64,000 bases of DNA, from the NCBI GenBank assembly GCA_024742705.1, contig JANSXZ010000007.1, positions 103,633 through 167,632 of the forward strand. Direction: 5' to 3'. The notes beneath the pieces are model-generated. The model ran no database searches. It was not told where the DNA came from and saw only the letters and a list, made by a program, of their open reading frames with translations. The stretch is from Paracoccaceae bacterium. GTDB taxonomy: Bacteria > Pseudomonadota > Alphaproteobacteria > Rhodobacterales > Rhodobacteraceae. A program made the position numbers and the translations under genes. Of the stretch, positions 49,483 through 58,734 are shown one piece after another. Position 1 is the first letter of the stretch, and every line of letters starts with the position of its first letter.

Positions 49483-49703
49483 AGCAATCGCGCGTCATGT
49501 CGCTGATCGAGTCCGTCGCCAACGTGATCGTCGGCTACGGCGTCGCGGTCGTGACGCAGATCATGATCTTCCCGGTCTTCGGGCTGCACACGACGCTGGC
49601 GCAGAACTTGAAGATGGGGGCGATCTTCACCGTTGTGAGCATCGCCCGGTCCTTCGCCTTGCGGCGGGTTTTCGAGTCGATCCGGATGCGGAGCGCCAAA
49701 TGA
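49479..49703 (+). CDS. Small membrane protein, DUF7220-like
   Basis: A 74-residue protein with two hydrophobic segments (ANVIVGYGVAVVTQIMIFPV, and LKMGAIFTVVSIARSFAL) joined by a short loop and ending in basic residues. It is translationally coupled to the methyltransferase. I recall this small membrane protein next to such methylases in this group; the function is unknown. Confidence 0.78.
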   Translation: MKQSRVMSLIESVANVIVGYGVAVVTQIMIFPVFGLHTTLAQNLKMGAIFTVVSIARSFALRRVFESIRMRSAK

Positions 49704-49756
49704 TCGACCGCCGCCCCGGCGGGACGGCGATCATGAACTTCTCGGGGTCGCTTGCG

Positions 49757-50320
49757 TCAGGCTGCAGGCAGTTTGTACACGCGCCCTCGATCCTCGACCT
49801 TCTCCGAGGTCACCTCGAGCCCGAGTTTCTTCTTCAGCGCCCCGGCCATCGCGCCGCGCACCGTGTGCGACTGCCAGTTCGTGGCGGCCATGATATCCTC
49901 GATGGTCGCGCCGTCCGGTGCCCGCAGCATCGCGATCAGGGTGGCCTGCTTGGTGCCCTCGCGCGGCGTGCGCGTCTTGGGCGCGGCTTCGGGTCCGGTG
50001 GGAGCGTCCGGCGCGGCCTCCTCGGTCGGCGCGCCCGCAGGCACGGTGTTCGCGTCTTCGGGCTCAATGCCGATCGCGGCAAGGCCTGCGTCGGTGGCGG
50101 CCAGCGTGACACCGTGTCCGTCGCCGGTCTCGCACCAGACGAGATCGCCCTTGCGCATGTCGGCATCGACCTCTTCGAGGAAGCCTTTTGCGAGCATCGC
50201 GCTGACCACTTTGGCGGCGGCCCCGCCGCGCAGGTTGTCAGGCAGCGGCAGGGCAATGCGGTCCTCGTTTTGGGCCGCGCGGGACAGGATGATTGTCTGG
50301 GTGTCGGAAAGCTTGGTCAT
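49757..50320 (-). CDS. DUF3489 family protein
   Basis: A 187-residue protein starting at ATG 50320 (MTKLSDTQTIILSRAAQNED). A winged-helix-like first half is followed by an acidic Pro/Ala linker, then the DUF3489 block GTKQATLIAMLRAPDGATIE, DIMAATNWQSHTVRGAMAGA, LKKKLGLEVTSEKVEDRGRV. The second half looks like a DNA-binding winged helix. It is often found in alphaproteobacterial mobile elements; the role is unknown. Confidence 0.85.
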   Translation of the reverse strand: MTKLSDTQTIILSRAAQNEDRIALPLPDNLRGGAAAKVVSAMLAKGFLEEVDADMRKGDLVWCETGDGHGVTLAATDAGLAAIGIEPEDANTVPAGAPTEEAAPDAPTGPEAAPKTRTPREGTKQATLIAMLRAPDGATIEDIMAATNWQSHTVRGAMAGALKKKLGLEVTSEKVEDRGRVYKLPAA

Positions 50321-50415
50321 GGGGTCGTCTCCGTGTTCGGACCGCGACCGTCGCGGTCTTCTACGACCCCAAGCCGCGCAACGGCGCGGCCGGAGTTCGT
50401 GGTGGGTTCCCAAGG

Positions 50416-50634
50416 TCAGATCAAGGCGAGGTCCTTCAGGCAGGCGGCCGCATCAATCAGCTGATTGGTCGGCACCTCGATGGTGATCGTCATGCTGTCG
50501 GCGTAGGCGCGGACATAGACGCCGCCGTCGTCCATCAGGGCGCTTTCGATTTCGTCGAGGACCGTGGTGATGCGGCTGCGGTCGAAATGATCGGGCAGCT
50601 TGCGAATGGCAATGCGGATGGTGCTGGTTTCCAT
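50416..50634 (-). CDS. Small phage protein, unknown
   Basis: A 72-residue protein with alternating strands and helices (TSTIRIAIRKLPDHFDRSRI, SMTITIEVPTNQLIDAAACL). No family is known to me. It sits between the DUF3489 gene and another small gene, all on minus, probably one transcript that starts near 50910. Confidence 0.65.
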   Translation of the reverse strand: METSTIRIAIRKLPDHFDRSRITTVLDEIESALMDDGGVYVRAYADSMTITIEVPTNQLIDAAACLKDLALI

Positions 50635-50639
50635 GGTGC

Positions 50640-50909
50640 TTACTCCGCGTGCTCGCCTTCGCCAAAGGCGCTGTCGGTTATGCGTTTCAGCAGGCTGGCG
50701 TAGTGCTCGAGGCTGCCCACCGTGGCCCAGCTAATCTCGTCGGGATGGCAGTTGAAATGCTCGTCGCTGAGCGCCTGCAGCCGGGCGAGCATCTCGTCGA
50801 TTTCGGCCTTCTTGCCGATGAAGGCGTTTAAAGCCGCCTCTTTGTTGCGGCGTGCCTTCTCAGAGCGAAGTTCGTGGCGGGGCGTTGTCTGGGGGGTCAG
50901 GCGGGTCAT
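50640..50909 (-). CDS. Small helical phage protein, unknown
   Basis: An 89-residue protein from ATG 50909 (MTRLTPQTTPRHELRSEKAR). It is largely charged helix (KKAEIDEMLARLQALSDEHF) and acidic at the end (SAFGEGEHAE). It starts the minus-strand cassette. Earlier in-frame codons would run into the divergent promoter region at 50910-51055. Confidence 0.68.
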   Translation of the reverse strand: MTRLTPQTTPRHELRSEKARRNKEAALNAFIGKKAEIDEMLARLQALSDEHFNCHPDEISWATVGSLEHYASLLKRITDSAFGEGEHAE

Positions 50910-51055
50910 CGTGGCGGCTCCTTGGTTTTGCGCTATCGCTGCGCTGCTTGAGCGCGGTGGTGAGTTGCATCGTTTTCGTAGGACCACGTTCGCTCTGGCG
51001 CGGAGGCTTATCAACTATATAAGCACATGATTTTGAATGATAATCGGAGCACGCA

Positions 51056-51616
51056 ATGGAGGGCTTGAGCGAGCGACAATACGCCGCCCGCGTCGGTCTC
51101 TCACGCGGAGCAATCCAGAAGGCCAAGGCGACGGGACGCGTGGTTCTGCATTCCGATGGCAGTATCGACGCGGAGGCCAGCGATGCCCTGCGCGCACAGG
51201 CAACCGATCCATCGAAAACCCGTAAAGCGCCCCAGCCGAAACTCAAACCCGTCCCTGAGGCGGCCGTATCCGCCGTTGGCGAAACCCTGCGCGAACAGGG
51301 AATGTCTGCCCCGCCGGTGGGTGGTGGCACCACGTTTCTACAGGCCAAGACGGCCAACGAGGTTCTGAAGGCTCAGGAGCGCCGACTGCGGCTGCAGAAA
51401 CTCAAGGGCGAGCTGATCGATCGGGCGCGCGCACTGTCGCTGGTTTTCCGGCTGGCGCGGCAGGAGCGCGATGTCTGGGTCAACTGGCCCGCACGGGCGG
51501 CGGCTTTGATGGCGGCTGATCTGGGCGTCGAGCCCGCCGCGATGCAAAAGGTTCTGGAGAAACATGTCCGTGCCCAGCTCGACGACCTTGCCGAGGTCAA
51601 ACCCGATCTCAGATGA
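51056..51616 (+). CDS. Terminase small subunit-like protein
   Basis: A 186-residue protein heading the late operon. The N-terminal helix-turn-helix (LSERQYAARVGLSRGAIQKA) and the basic middle segment fit a Nu1-like DNA-recognition subunit; RLRLQKLKGELIDRARALSL is a helical segment for contact with the large subunit. It overlaps the terminase large subunit gene by 53 bases. CGGAGCACGCA precedes the ATG. Confidence 0.82.
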   Translation: MEGLSERQYAARVGLSRGAIQKAKATGRVVLHSDGSIDAEASDALRAQATDPSKTRKAPQPKLKPVPEAAVSAVGETLREQGMSAPPVGGGTTFLQAKTANEVLKAQERRLRLQKLKGELIDRARALSLVFRLARQERDVWVNWPARAAALMAADLGVEPAAMQKVLEKHVRAQLDDLAEVKPDLR

Positions 51617-53552
51617 GGGTTTCGATGGCGCGGCAGAGATCCTGCGCGCCTGGGGCGCGGGCCTCACGCCGGATCCGAATTTGACGGTCTCGCAATGGGC
51701 GGACCGGCACCGGATGCTGTCGGGACGGGCATCGGCCGAACCGGGCCGGTACCGAACCGCGCGCACGCCCTACATGGGCGAAATCATGGACCGCTTGTCG
51801 CCCGGCGATCCGACGCAGCGGATTGTTTTCATGAAGGCCGCACAGGTCGGGGCGACGGAAGCCGGAAACAACTGGATCGGCTTTGCGATCCACCAGGCAC
51901 CGGGGCCGATGCTTGCCGTCCAGCCGACCGTGGAACTGGCCAAGCGCAACTCGCGCCAGCGGATCGACCCCCTGATCGACGAGAGCCCGGAACTGCGCGA
52001 ACGGGTCAAACCTGCAAGGTCGCGCGACGCGGGCAATACGATGCTGTCGAAGGAATTCGCGGGCGGTATCCTGATCATGACCGGAGCCAACTCGGCGGTC
52101 GGCCTGCGCTCCACTCCGGCGCGTTACATCTTCCTGGATGAGGTCGACGCCTATCCGGCGTCCGCCGATGAAGAAGGCGATCCGGTAACGTTGGCGGAAG
52201 CCCGGTCGCTGACCTTCGCCCACCGGCGCAAGGTGTTCCTGGTCTCGACACCGACCATTCGGGGGATGAGCCGGATCGAACGGGACTACGAGGCCAGTGA
52301 CCAACGGCGCTATTTTGTGCCATGCCCGCATTGCGGTGGGATGCAGTGGCTGAAATTCGAACGGTTGCGCTGGCAGAAAGGCTGCCCGGAGACTGCGGAA
52401 TATCACTGCGAGGGCTGCGAGATGCCCATCGCGGAACATCATAAAACGGCCATGCTTGAGACTGGCGAATGGCGTCCGACTGCCACGGCGGCCGACCCTA
52501 ATACTGTCGGCTATCATCTCTCGGCGCTTTATTCGCCCATCGGCTGGCTCAGCTGGGAGCGGATCGTGCGGGCCTGGGACGCGGCGCAGGGGTCCGACGA
52601 AGCGATCAAGGCATTCCGAAACACGATCCTTGGCGAGACATGGGTCGAAACCGGCGAAGCGCCGGACTGGCAGCGGCTCTATGATCGGCGCGAGCGCTCG
52701 AAACCGGGCATGGTTCCTGCGGGCGGGCTGTTTCTGACCGCTGGGGCCGATGTCCAGAAGGACCGGATCGAGGTCGATGTCTGGGCCTGGGGGCGTGGAC
52801 TTGAGTCCTGGCTCGTCGATCACGTCGTCATCGAGGGCGGCCCGGATCGGCATGACGCGTGGTCGGAACTGACGGCGCTGCTTGACCGGTCGTGGCCGCA
52901 TGAGCGCGGCGCGCATCTGCGCATCGCGCGGCTTGCCATCGACACTGGCTACGAGGCCCCGGCGGTCTATTCCTGGTCGCGGGCGCAAGGAGCCGCGCAG
53001 GTGTCACCGGTCAAAGGCGTCGAGGGGTTCAACCGCTCGAGCCCCGTGTCGGGCCCGACCTTCGTCGATGCGACCGAAGGCGGCAAACGTCTGCGGCGCG
53101 GGGCCCGGCTCTGGACCGTGGCGGTGTCGACCTTCAAGGCCGAGACCTACCGCTTCCTGCGCCTGGCGCGGCCGACCGATGAGGACATGGCCGACGGGGC
53201 GGCGTTCCCGCCCGGCTCGGTGCATCTGCCGCACTGGGTCGAGAACGAATGGCTGAAGCAATTCGTGGCCGAGCAGCTGGTGACGGTGCGTACCAAACGT
53301 GGCTTCGCCCGGCTGGAATGGCAGAAGCTGCGCGAGCGGAACGAGGCGCTGGATTGCCGGGTCTATGCCCGCGCCGCCGCCTGGATCGCGGGCGCGGACC
53401 GCTGGACCGACGAGAAATGGCGCGACCTCGAGGATCAGCTCGGGGCCGCCCCCACCGACACCGATCCCGCCGGGCAGATCAACCGGCCGGGGCAGGCCCC
53501 GCAGGGCAAGCGCCGCTCCGACTGGCTCGGGCGGCGCGGAGGATGGTTCTGA
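51564..53552 (+). CDS. Phage terminase large subunit, GpA family
   Basis: The packaging motor ATPase and nuclease, 662 residues. A deviant Walker A lies in MKAAQVGATEAGNNW, Walker B in YIFLDEVDAYPA, and a zinc ribbon in CPHCGGMQWLKF and CEGCEMPIAE. The nuclease half follows, with GADVQKDRIEVDVWAWGR. The lambda GpA type usually makes cos-type ends. ATG 51564 lies within the small subunit gene, which suggests coupling. Confidence 0.96.
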   Translation: MSVPSSTTLPRSNPISDEGFDGAAEILRAWGAGLTPDPNLTVSQWADRHRMLSGRASAEPGRYRTARTPYMGEIMDRLSPGDPTQRIVFMKAAQVGATEAGNNWIGFAIHQAPGPMLAVQPTVELAKRNSRQRIDPLIDESPELRERVKPARSRDAGNTMLSKEFAGGILIMTGANSAVGLRSTPARYIFLDEVDAYPASADEEGDPVTLAEARSLTFAHRRKVFLVSTPTIRGMSRIERDYEASDQRRYFVPCPHCGGMQWLKFERLRWQKGCPETAEYHCEGCEMPIAEHHKTAMLETGEWRPTATAADPNTVGYHLSALYSPIGWLSWERIVRAWDAAQGSDEAIKAFRNTILGETWVETGEAPDWQRLYDRRERSKPGMVPAGGLFLTAGADVQKDRIEVDVWAWGRGLESWLVDHVVIEGGPDRHDAWSELTALLDRSWPHERGAHLRIARLAIDTGYEAPAVYSWSRAQGAAQVSPVKGVEGFNRSSPVSGPTFVDATEGGKRLRRGARLWTVAVSTFKAETYRFLRLARPTDEDMADGAAFPPGSVHLPHWVENEWLKQFVAEQLVTVRTKRGFARLEWQKLRERNEALDCRVYARAAAWIAGADRWTDEKWRDLEDQLGAAPTDTDPAGQINRPGQAPQGKRRSDWLGRRGGWF

Positions 53553-53554
53553 AC

Positions 53555-53764
53555 ATGACCGACTGGACGGACACCGAGCTCTCGGCGCTGCGCCGGGCCT
53601 ATGCCAGCGGCACGACCCGGGTCAGCTATGACGGCAAATCCGTCGATTACGGCTCGGCCGAGGATCTGCTGACGCGTATTCGCACAATCGAGCGCGCCAT
53701 CGCGGGGACGACCCGACCGCTGCCGGTCGCCGGGCTCGCGGGCTTCTCGCGCGGGGATCGCTGA
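53555..53764 (+). CDS. gpW-like head-tail joining protein
   Basis: A 69-residue protein of gpW size and place, between terminase and portal: MTDWTDTELSALRRAYASGT, then VSYDGKSVDYGSAEDLLTRI. gpW is needed to stabilise packaged DNA and attach tails. The stop overlaps the portal start (TGATG). Confidence 0.85.
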   Translation: MTDWTDTELSALRRAYASGTTRVSYDGKSVDYGSAEDLLTRIRTIERAIAGTTRPLPVAGLAGFSRGDR

Positions 53765-55293
53765 TGTCTGCCAACTGGTTTGACCACGCCATAGCGTCTG
53801 TTGCGCCACGCACGGCGGCACGGCGCGTACTCGCTCGACAGGCGTTCGAAACCCTGACGCGTGGCTATGATGGCGCTTCCAAGGGGCGGCGCACCGAAGG
53901 TTGGCGGGCGCCGAGAACTTCCGCCGATACCGAGGTTGGCGTGGCGGGGGCGCTCTTGCGTGACCGGATGCGCGATCTGGTGCGCAACAACCCGCATGCG
54001 GCGAAGGCCGTGGCAGTGCTGGTGAACAACATTGTTGGTGCTGGCATCATGCCCCGGGCGGCCAGCGGCAACGACAAGCTGGACCGCAAGGTCGATGCGC
54101 TCTTCGCCCGGTGGTCGGACGCCGCCGACGCGGACGGCCAGCTCGACTTCTATGGGCTGCAGACGTTGATCTGCCGCGAGATGGTCGAGGCAGGCGAGGT
54201 GCTGGTACGCCGACGGTTGCGTCGCGCAGCGGATGGCTTGCCCGTCCCGCTGCAATTGCAGGTGCTGGAGGCCGACTTCCTCGACGCCACCAAATCCGGC
54301 GCGCTCGGTGCTGGTCGCCTCGTCCAGGGGATCGAGTTCGACCCGGTCGGGAAGCGACGGGCCTACTGGCTCCACGCTGAGCATCCGGGCGACGCTTACG
54401 GCGCAATGCAGAATGGGCTGCAGAGCCGCCCGGTTCCTGCGAGCGAGATCGCCCATGTGTATGAAAAACAGCGCACGCAGGCGCGCGGCGTTCCTTGGGG
54501 CGCGCCGGTGATCCGCAGCTTGCGCGACCTCGACGACTACGAGGTTGCCGAACTCGTCCGCAAGAAGACCGAGGCCTGCGTCACAGCCATCGTCTTCGGT
54601 GATGACGAGGCGCAGCAGGGCATTGCACCCTCCGTGGTCGATGCCGACGGCAATCGGGTCGAGCAGTTCGAGCCGGGGCTGATTGCCTATGCGCGCGGAG
54701 GCAAGGACATCCGCTTCAACCAGCCGTCGGCCACCGGCGGCTACGGCGAATACAAGCGCGCCAGCCTGCATACGATCTCGGCCGGGTTCCGGGTGCCCTA
54801 CGAGTTGCTGACCGGGGACCTGTCGCAGGTCAACTATTCCTCGATCCGCGCCGGGCTCGTCGAGTTCCGCCGTCAGATCGACGCCGTGCAGTGGCAATTG
54901 TTCATCCCGATGTTCTGCGCGCCGGTCTGGCGCTGGTTCACCGAGTCCGCATGGGTAGCGGGTCAGATCCTGTCGCCGGACGTACCAGTGGAATGGTCGC
55001 CGCCAAAGTTCGAAGCGGTCGATCCGCAGAAAGACGCGATGGCAAACCTGCTGTCGATCCGGTCAGGCACAATGACGCTGGCCGAGGTGATCGCGAGACA
55101 GGGCCGAAATCCCGACGCGGTGCTCGCCGAGATTGCTGCGACCAACGCCAAGCTCGACGCCCTGGGGCTGGTGCTCGACAGCGACCCGCGCCGCGTCACC
55201 AAAACCGGCAGTGCGCAAACCAACGATCTGGCCGACGACGATCCCACCGCCGACGCGGAAACCGACCCGGCGCAGGCCGACCAACAGGACTGA
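53764..55293 (+). CDS. Phage portal protein, lambda family
   Basis: A 509-residue portal ring subunit. The N-terminal ATPases of packaging dock on it. Recognisable are LRDRMRDLVRNNPHAAKAVA, QLDFYGLQTLICREMVEAGE, SEIAHVYEKQRTQARGVPWG, and the wing-stem region PYELLTGDLSQVNYSSIRAG. The last 60 residues are acidic and low in complexity. Full length for the family. Confidence 0.95.
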   Translation: MSANWFDHAIASVAPRTAARRVLARQAFETLTRGYDGASKGRRTEGWRAPRTSADTEVGVAGALLRDRMRDLVRNNPHAAKAVAVLVNNIVGAGIMPRAASGNDKLDRKVDALFARWSDAADADGQLDFYGLQTLICREMVEAGEVLVRRRLRRAADGLPVPLQLQVLEADFLDATKSGALGAGRLVQGIEFDPVGKRRAYWLHAEHPGDAYGAMQNGLQSRPVPASEIAHVYEKQRTQARGVPWGAPVIRSLRDLDDYEVAELVRKKTEACVTAIVFGDDEAQQGIAPSVVDADGNRVEQFEPGLIAYARGGKDIRFNQPSATGGYGEYKRASLHTISAGFRVPYELLTGDLSQVNYSSIRAGLVEFRRQIDAVQWQLFIPMFCAPVWRWFTESAWVAGQILSPDVPVEWSPPKFEAVDPQKDAMANLLSIRSGTMTLAEVIARQGRNPDAVLAEIAATNAKLDALGLVLDSDPRRVTKTGSAQTNDLADDDPTADAETDPAQADQQD

Positions 55294-55298
55294 CCAAA

Positions 55299-57353
55299 AT
55301 GGACACGATGATCGAACTACCGGCCCTGCGCCGGTCGGCGGAGCTTGCGCCGAACTCAGCCGATACTGACGCCCGCACCGTCGAGGTGATCTGGTCAGCA
55401 GGGGCTCGGGTTCGCCGGTCTACCTTGTTCGGCGAGCCTTATGACGAAGAGCTTAGCCTCGATCCAACCCATGTGCGGCTTGATCGTCTGAACGCGGGCG
55501 CGCCCTTCCTGAAGGTGCATGAGATCGACACGCTGGATGCCGTGATCGGCTCGGTCGTGCCGGGTTCGGCGCGTATCGAAAACGGTCGCGGCATTGCGCA
55601 GGTCAGGATTAGTGAGCGCGCGGACGTCGAACCGATCTGGCGGGACATCCAGGCCGGGCACATCCGCGCGGTCTCCATCGGCTACCAGGTCCATCGCTTC
55701 GAGGTGTCCAAACCCGAAGCGGCCCGCGAGCTTTGGCGCGCGGTGGACTGGACGCCCTTCGAGGTCTCCGCCGTGCCCGTTGGCGCGGACCCTGCCGCGG
55801 GGTTCCGCGCCCAATCCCCACTTCACGACTGCGTCCTCCATCGCCGGGACGTCTCACCCACCCAAACAGGAGCCATCCCGATGACGGACAAACCAAACGC
55901 CCCGGCCGCAGGGGCCAAAGACCAGCCCAGCGACACAGTCGCGACCGAGGACACCACCATGACTGAACCCAAGACGCCTGTGGCCGAACCGAAAGATGGC
56001 GCCAGCGAAACCCGCGCGCAGCCGAAGCCGCAGAAGGCCGACACTGCGGCCGCACCCGATACCGAAGCCGTCGCGACCCGGGCCCGCGAGACCGAACGCG
56101 ACCGCGTCTCCACGATCTATGATCTGGCAGGTCGTCTGAACCTTGAACGCAGCTTTGCCGAGGATTTAGTCAAGCGCGGGACCGATATCGGCGAAGCCCG
56201 CCGTCTGATCCTCGATCAGGTCGCCGCCAAATCCGAGGAAACCCGCACCTTCAGCCAAGTGTCGGTCCCGCTGGGTGGCCGCGATGAGGCGATCACCCGC
56301 CGCGATGCCGTCGCGAATGCGCTGCTGCACCGCTACAGCCCGACGCTCTTCACTCTGGAAGACGCCGCCCGCCAGTATCGCGGCATGACGCTCATGGAAC
56401 TTGCGCGCGAAAGCCTCGGAAATGCCGGGGTCAATACGCGCGGCCTGTCGCGCGACGAGGTGGCAACGCGGGCCCTGCATTCGACCTCGGACTTCCCCGA
56501 GATCCTGTCGGCGGTCACCAACAAGACCCTGCGGCAGGCCTACGATGCCTATCCCCGGACCTTCATGCTGTTCTGCCGCCAGGTTCTCGCCACCGACTTC
56601 AAGGCGATGCATCGGGTGCAGCTTGGCGAAGCCCCGCAACTGCTGGAGGTCGGCGAAAGCGGCGAGTTCAAACGCGGCACGCTCGGCGAGAGCAAAGAGA
56701 GCTACAAGGTCAAGACCTATGGCCGCGTGGTCGCGATCACCCGCCAAACGCTGATCAACGATGATCTCGACGCCTTCACCCGGATCCCGGCGATGTACGG
56801 CAACTCCATCGCGCAGCTGGAATCCGACGTGGTCTGGGGCATCATCACCGCCAACCCGGCGATGGCCGATGGCAACGCCCTGTTCCACACCAACCACAAG
56901 AACCTCGCAGGGACTGGCGCGGCGCTGGCGGTGGAGGCGGTTGGTGCGGCCCGGGCGGCAATGGCCAAGCAGACGGGTCTCGACAAGAAAACGGTGCTGA
57001 ACGTCCGCCCCGCCTTTCTGATCGTGCCCGCCTCGCTGGAACTCAAGGCCGAGCAGATGGTCGCCCAGAACCTGGTGCCCGCAGCGACGTCCAACGTCGT
57101 GCCACAGTCGATCCGCACGCTCGCGCCGATCAGCGAGCCCCGGCTCGATGCCGCCAGCGAGACCGCTTGGTATTTGGCGGCCAGCCCAAACCAGATCGAC
57201 ACGATCGAGTACGCCTATCTCGAGGGCCAGCAGGGCGCATACATCGAGACCCGCAATGGCTTCGACGTCGACGGCGTCGAGATCAAGTGCCGCCTCGATT
57301 TCGGCGCCAAGGCCATCGACTGGCGCGGCCTCTACAAGAACCCGGGCGCATAG
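55299..57353 (+). CDS. Prohead protease-major capsid protein fusion
   Basis: A 684-residue fusion. Residues 1-165 form a prohead protease (VRLDRLNAGAPFLKVHEIDT, GHIRAVSIGYQVHRFEV) with the probable His and Ser of the family. A Pro/Ala/Glu-rich linker of about 110 residues follows, acting as scaffold. From about residue 280 comes the HK97-fold capsid domain (SDFPEILSAVTNKTLRQAYD, GNSIAQLESDVVWGIITANP, TLAPISEPRLD). Cleavage at the linker would free the coat protein. The gap to the next gene has a strong hairpin. Confidence 0.93.
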   Translation: MDTMIELPALRRSAELAPNSADTDARTVEVIWSAGARVRRSTLFGEPYDEELSLDPTHVRLDRLNAGAPFLKVHEIDTLDAVIGSVVPGSARIENGRGIAQVRISERADVEPIWRDIQAGHIRAVSIGYQVHRFEVSKPEAARELWRAVDWTPFEVSAVPVGADPAAGFRAQSPLHDCVLHRRDVSPTQTGAIPMTDKPNAPAAGAKDQPSDTVATEDTTMTEPKTPVAEPKDGASETRAQPKPQKADTAAAPDTEAVATRARETERDRVSTIYDLAGRLNLERSFAEDLVKRGTDIGEARRLILDQVAAKSEETRTFSQVSVPLGGRDEAITRRDAVANALLHRYSPTLFTLEDAARQYRGMTLMELARESLGNAGVNTRGLSRDEVATRALHSTSDFPEILSAVTNKTLRQAYDAYPRTFMLFCRQVLATDFKAMHRVQLGEAPQLLEVGESGEFKRGTLGESKESYKVKTYGRVVAITRQTLINDDLDAFTRIPAMYGNSIAQLESDVVWGIITANPAMADGNALFHTNHKNLAGTGAALAVEAVGAARAAMAKQTGLDKKTVLNVRPAFLIVPASLELKAEQMVAQNLVPAATSNVVPQSIRTLAPISEPRLDAASETAWYLAASPNQIDTIEYAYLEGQQGAYIETRNGFDVDGVEIKCRLDFGAKAIDWRGLYKNPGA

Positions 57354-57382
57354 GCCGGGTCATCGCTGAAATCCCACTTCTG

Positions 57383-57408
57383 ACGGGCGGTCCAATCAGG
57401 CCGCCCGT
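57383..57408 (+). terminator. Hairpin after capsid gene
   Basis: Stem ACGGGCGG/CCGCCCGT (57383-57390 with 57401-57408) with a ten-base loop and a weak T-rich tail. It may reduce read-through after the abundant capsid message. Confidence 0.5.
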
Positions 57409-57431
57409 TCCCGTTTGAAAAGGATCCCGCA

Positions 57432-57767
57432 ATGAAAAACTACGTCCAGCCCGGCAACACCATCACCCTGACCGTGCCTTACGCGGTGACATCCGGCGAT
57501 GGCTTGCTCGTCGGCTCCATCTTCGGCGTCGCCGCCGGGGATGCCGCCAATGCCGAAACGGTCGAGGCCGCGCTCGTTGGCATCTTCGATCTGAAAAAGG
57601 TCGCGTCCCAAGCCTGGTCCGCCGGTGACAAGGTCTATTGGGACAACACCAACAAGGAAGCCACTAAGACCGCAACGGCGAACACGCTGATCGGCGTGGC
57701 CGTTGAGGCTGTTGCTGGCGGCGCGGGTGACCTGATCGGCCGGGTGCGCCTGAACGCGAGCTTCTGA
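57432..57767 (+). CDS. DUF2190 capsid cement protein
   Basis: A 111-residue beta-rich protein: MKNYVQPGNTITLTVPYAVT, LLVGSIFGVAAGDAANAETV, DKVYWDNTNKEAT. DUF2190 members decorate the capsid. It follows the capsid gene, as expected, and the stop overlaps the next start (TGATG). Confidence 0.9.
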   Translation: MKNYVQPGNTITLTVPYAVTSGDGLLVGSIFGVAAGDAANAETVEAALVGIFDLKKVASQAWSAGDKVYWDNTNKEATKTATANTLIGVAVEAVAGGAGDLIGRVRLNASF

Positions 57768-58078
57768 TGACGGCGTTTGCCGCCATTCTGGATGCGCTGT
57801 TCGCGGATCCCAATATCGGGCGAGAGGCGGTCTACACCTCCGACGGCGGCGCGCCCGTGCTGGTGCGTGTCGTCTCCCGGCAGGTTGATGCAATCAGTGA
57901 CTTCGGCGACGCCCGGCTCTGGTCGGAAACGACCCGGGTCGACCTGCGCGTCGCGGAGGTTCCGACCCCGCGTCCCGGCGACCGATTGGAAATCGACGGC
58001 AACGCCTTCCTCTTTCAGGGCGAGTCCGTGCGCGACCGGGAGCGGTTGGTCTGGACCATTGATCTGGGGCCTGTGTGA
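57767..58078 (+). CDS. Head-tail connector protein
   Basis: A 103-residue beta-rich protein, with VRVVSRQVDAISDFGDARLW and PTPRPGDRLEIDGNAFLFQG, in the position of head completion or FII-like proteins. The family fit is by size, place and strand pattern. It overlaps the next gene (GTGA). Confidence 0.75.
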   Translation: MTAFAAILDALFADPNIGREAVYTSDGGAPVLVRVVSRQVDAISDFGDARLWSETTRVDLRVAEVPTPRPGDRLEIDGNAFLFQGESVRDRERLVWTIDLGPV

Positions 58079-58707
58079 AACTGAAGCTCGACATCGATCC
58101 CTACATCGTTGCGATGATGGCGGCCGAGGTCGCGGCGGGCGAGCGCGCGTTGACTGCCGCCATGCGTGAGGCCGGAACCGGATTGAAGACGGCGTGGCGC
58201 ACACAGATCACCGGCGCGGGGCTTGGACGAAGGCTCGCCAACTCGATCCGCAACCAGAACTTCCCGAGGTCGGGCGAGAGCCTTGATGCCGCGGCGCTGG
58301 TCTGGTCCAAGGCACCGGTCATCGTCGGCGCGCATGACGCCGGGCCGCTGATCCGCTCGAAGAATGGCTTCTGGCTGGCGATACCGTTAGCGGCCGCAGG
58401 CAAATCTACGCGCGGCGGCCGGATCACCCCCGGCGAATGGGAGCGGCGACGTGGGCTGCGCCTGCGGTTCGTTTATCGCCGGACGGGCCCGAGCCTGCTG
58501 GTGGCGGAGGGGCGGTTGAATACCAGGGGTCAGGCGGTGGTGTCACGATCGAAGACCGGGCGCGGCAAGGTCACCGCGCCAATCTTCCTCCTGGTCCCAC
58601 AAGTGAAACTGCCGAAGCGGCTTAACCTCGACCGGGACGCAGAGCGGGCGCTGGATAGCGTCCCGGGGCTGATCGTGGCGAATTGGGTGGAGGGGCGGTT
58701 TGGCTGA
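58075..58707 (+). CDS. DUF6441-like tail completion protein
   Basis: A 210-residue basic protein starting at GTG 58075 inside the previous stop. It has ALTAAMREAGTGLKTAWRTQ and IRSKNGFWLAIPLAAAGKST, with a C-terminal LRFVYRRTGPSLLVAEGRLN. The place between head-tail connector and tail genes suggests neck or tail completion. The family name is from memory. Confidence 0.75.
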   Translation: MKLKLDIDPYIVAMMAAEVAAGERALTAAMREAGTGLKTAWRTQITGAGLGRRLANSIRNQNFPRSGESLDAAALVWSKAPVIVGAHDAGPLIRSKNGFWLAIPLAAAGKSTRGGRITPGEWERRRGLRLRFVYRRTGPSLLVAEGRLNTRGQAVVSRSKTGRGKVTAPIFLLVPQVKLPKRLNLDRDAERALDSVPGLIVANWVEGRFG

Positions 58708-58734
58708 GGGAAAGTCTCTTTAGGTTCGTCAAAC

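Noticed and set aside
51609..52988. 459-codon open frame opposite the terminase gene
   Set aside because: Antisense shadow with no recognisable domain.
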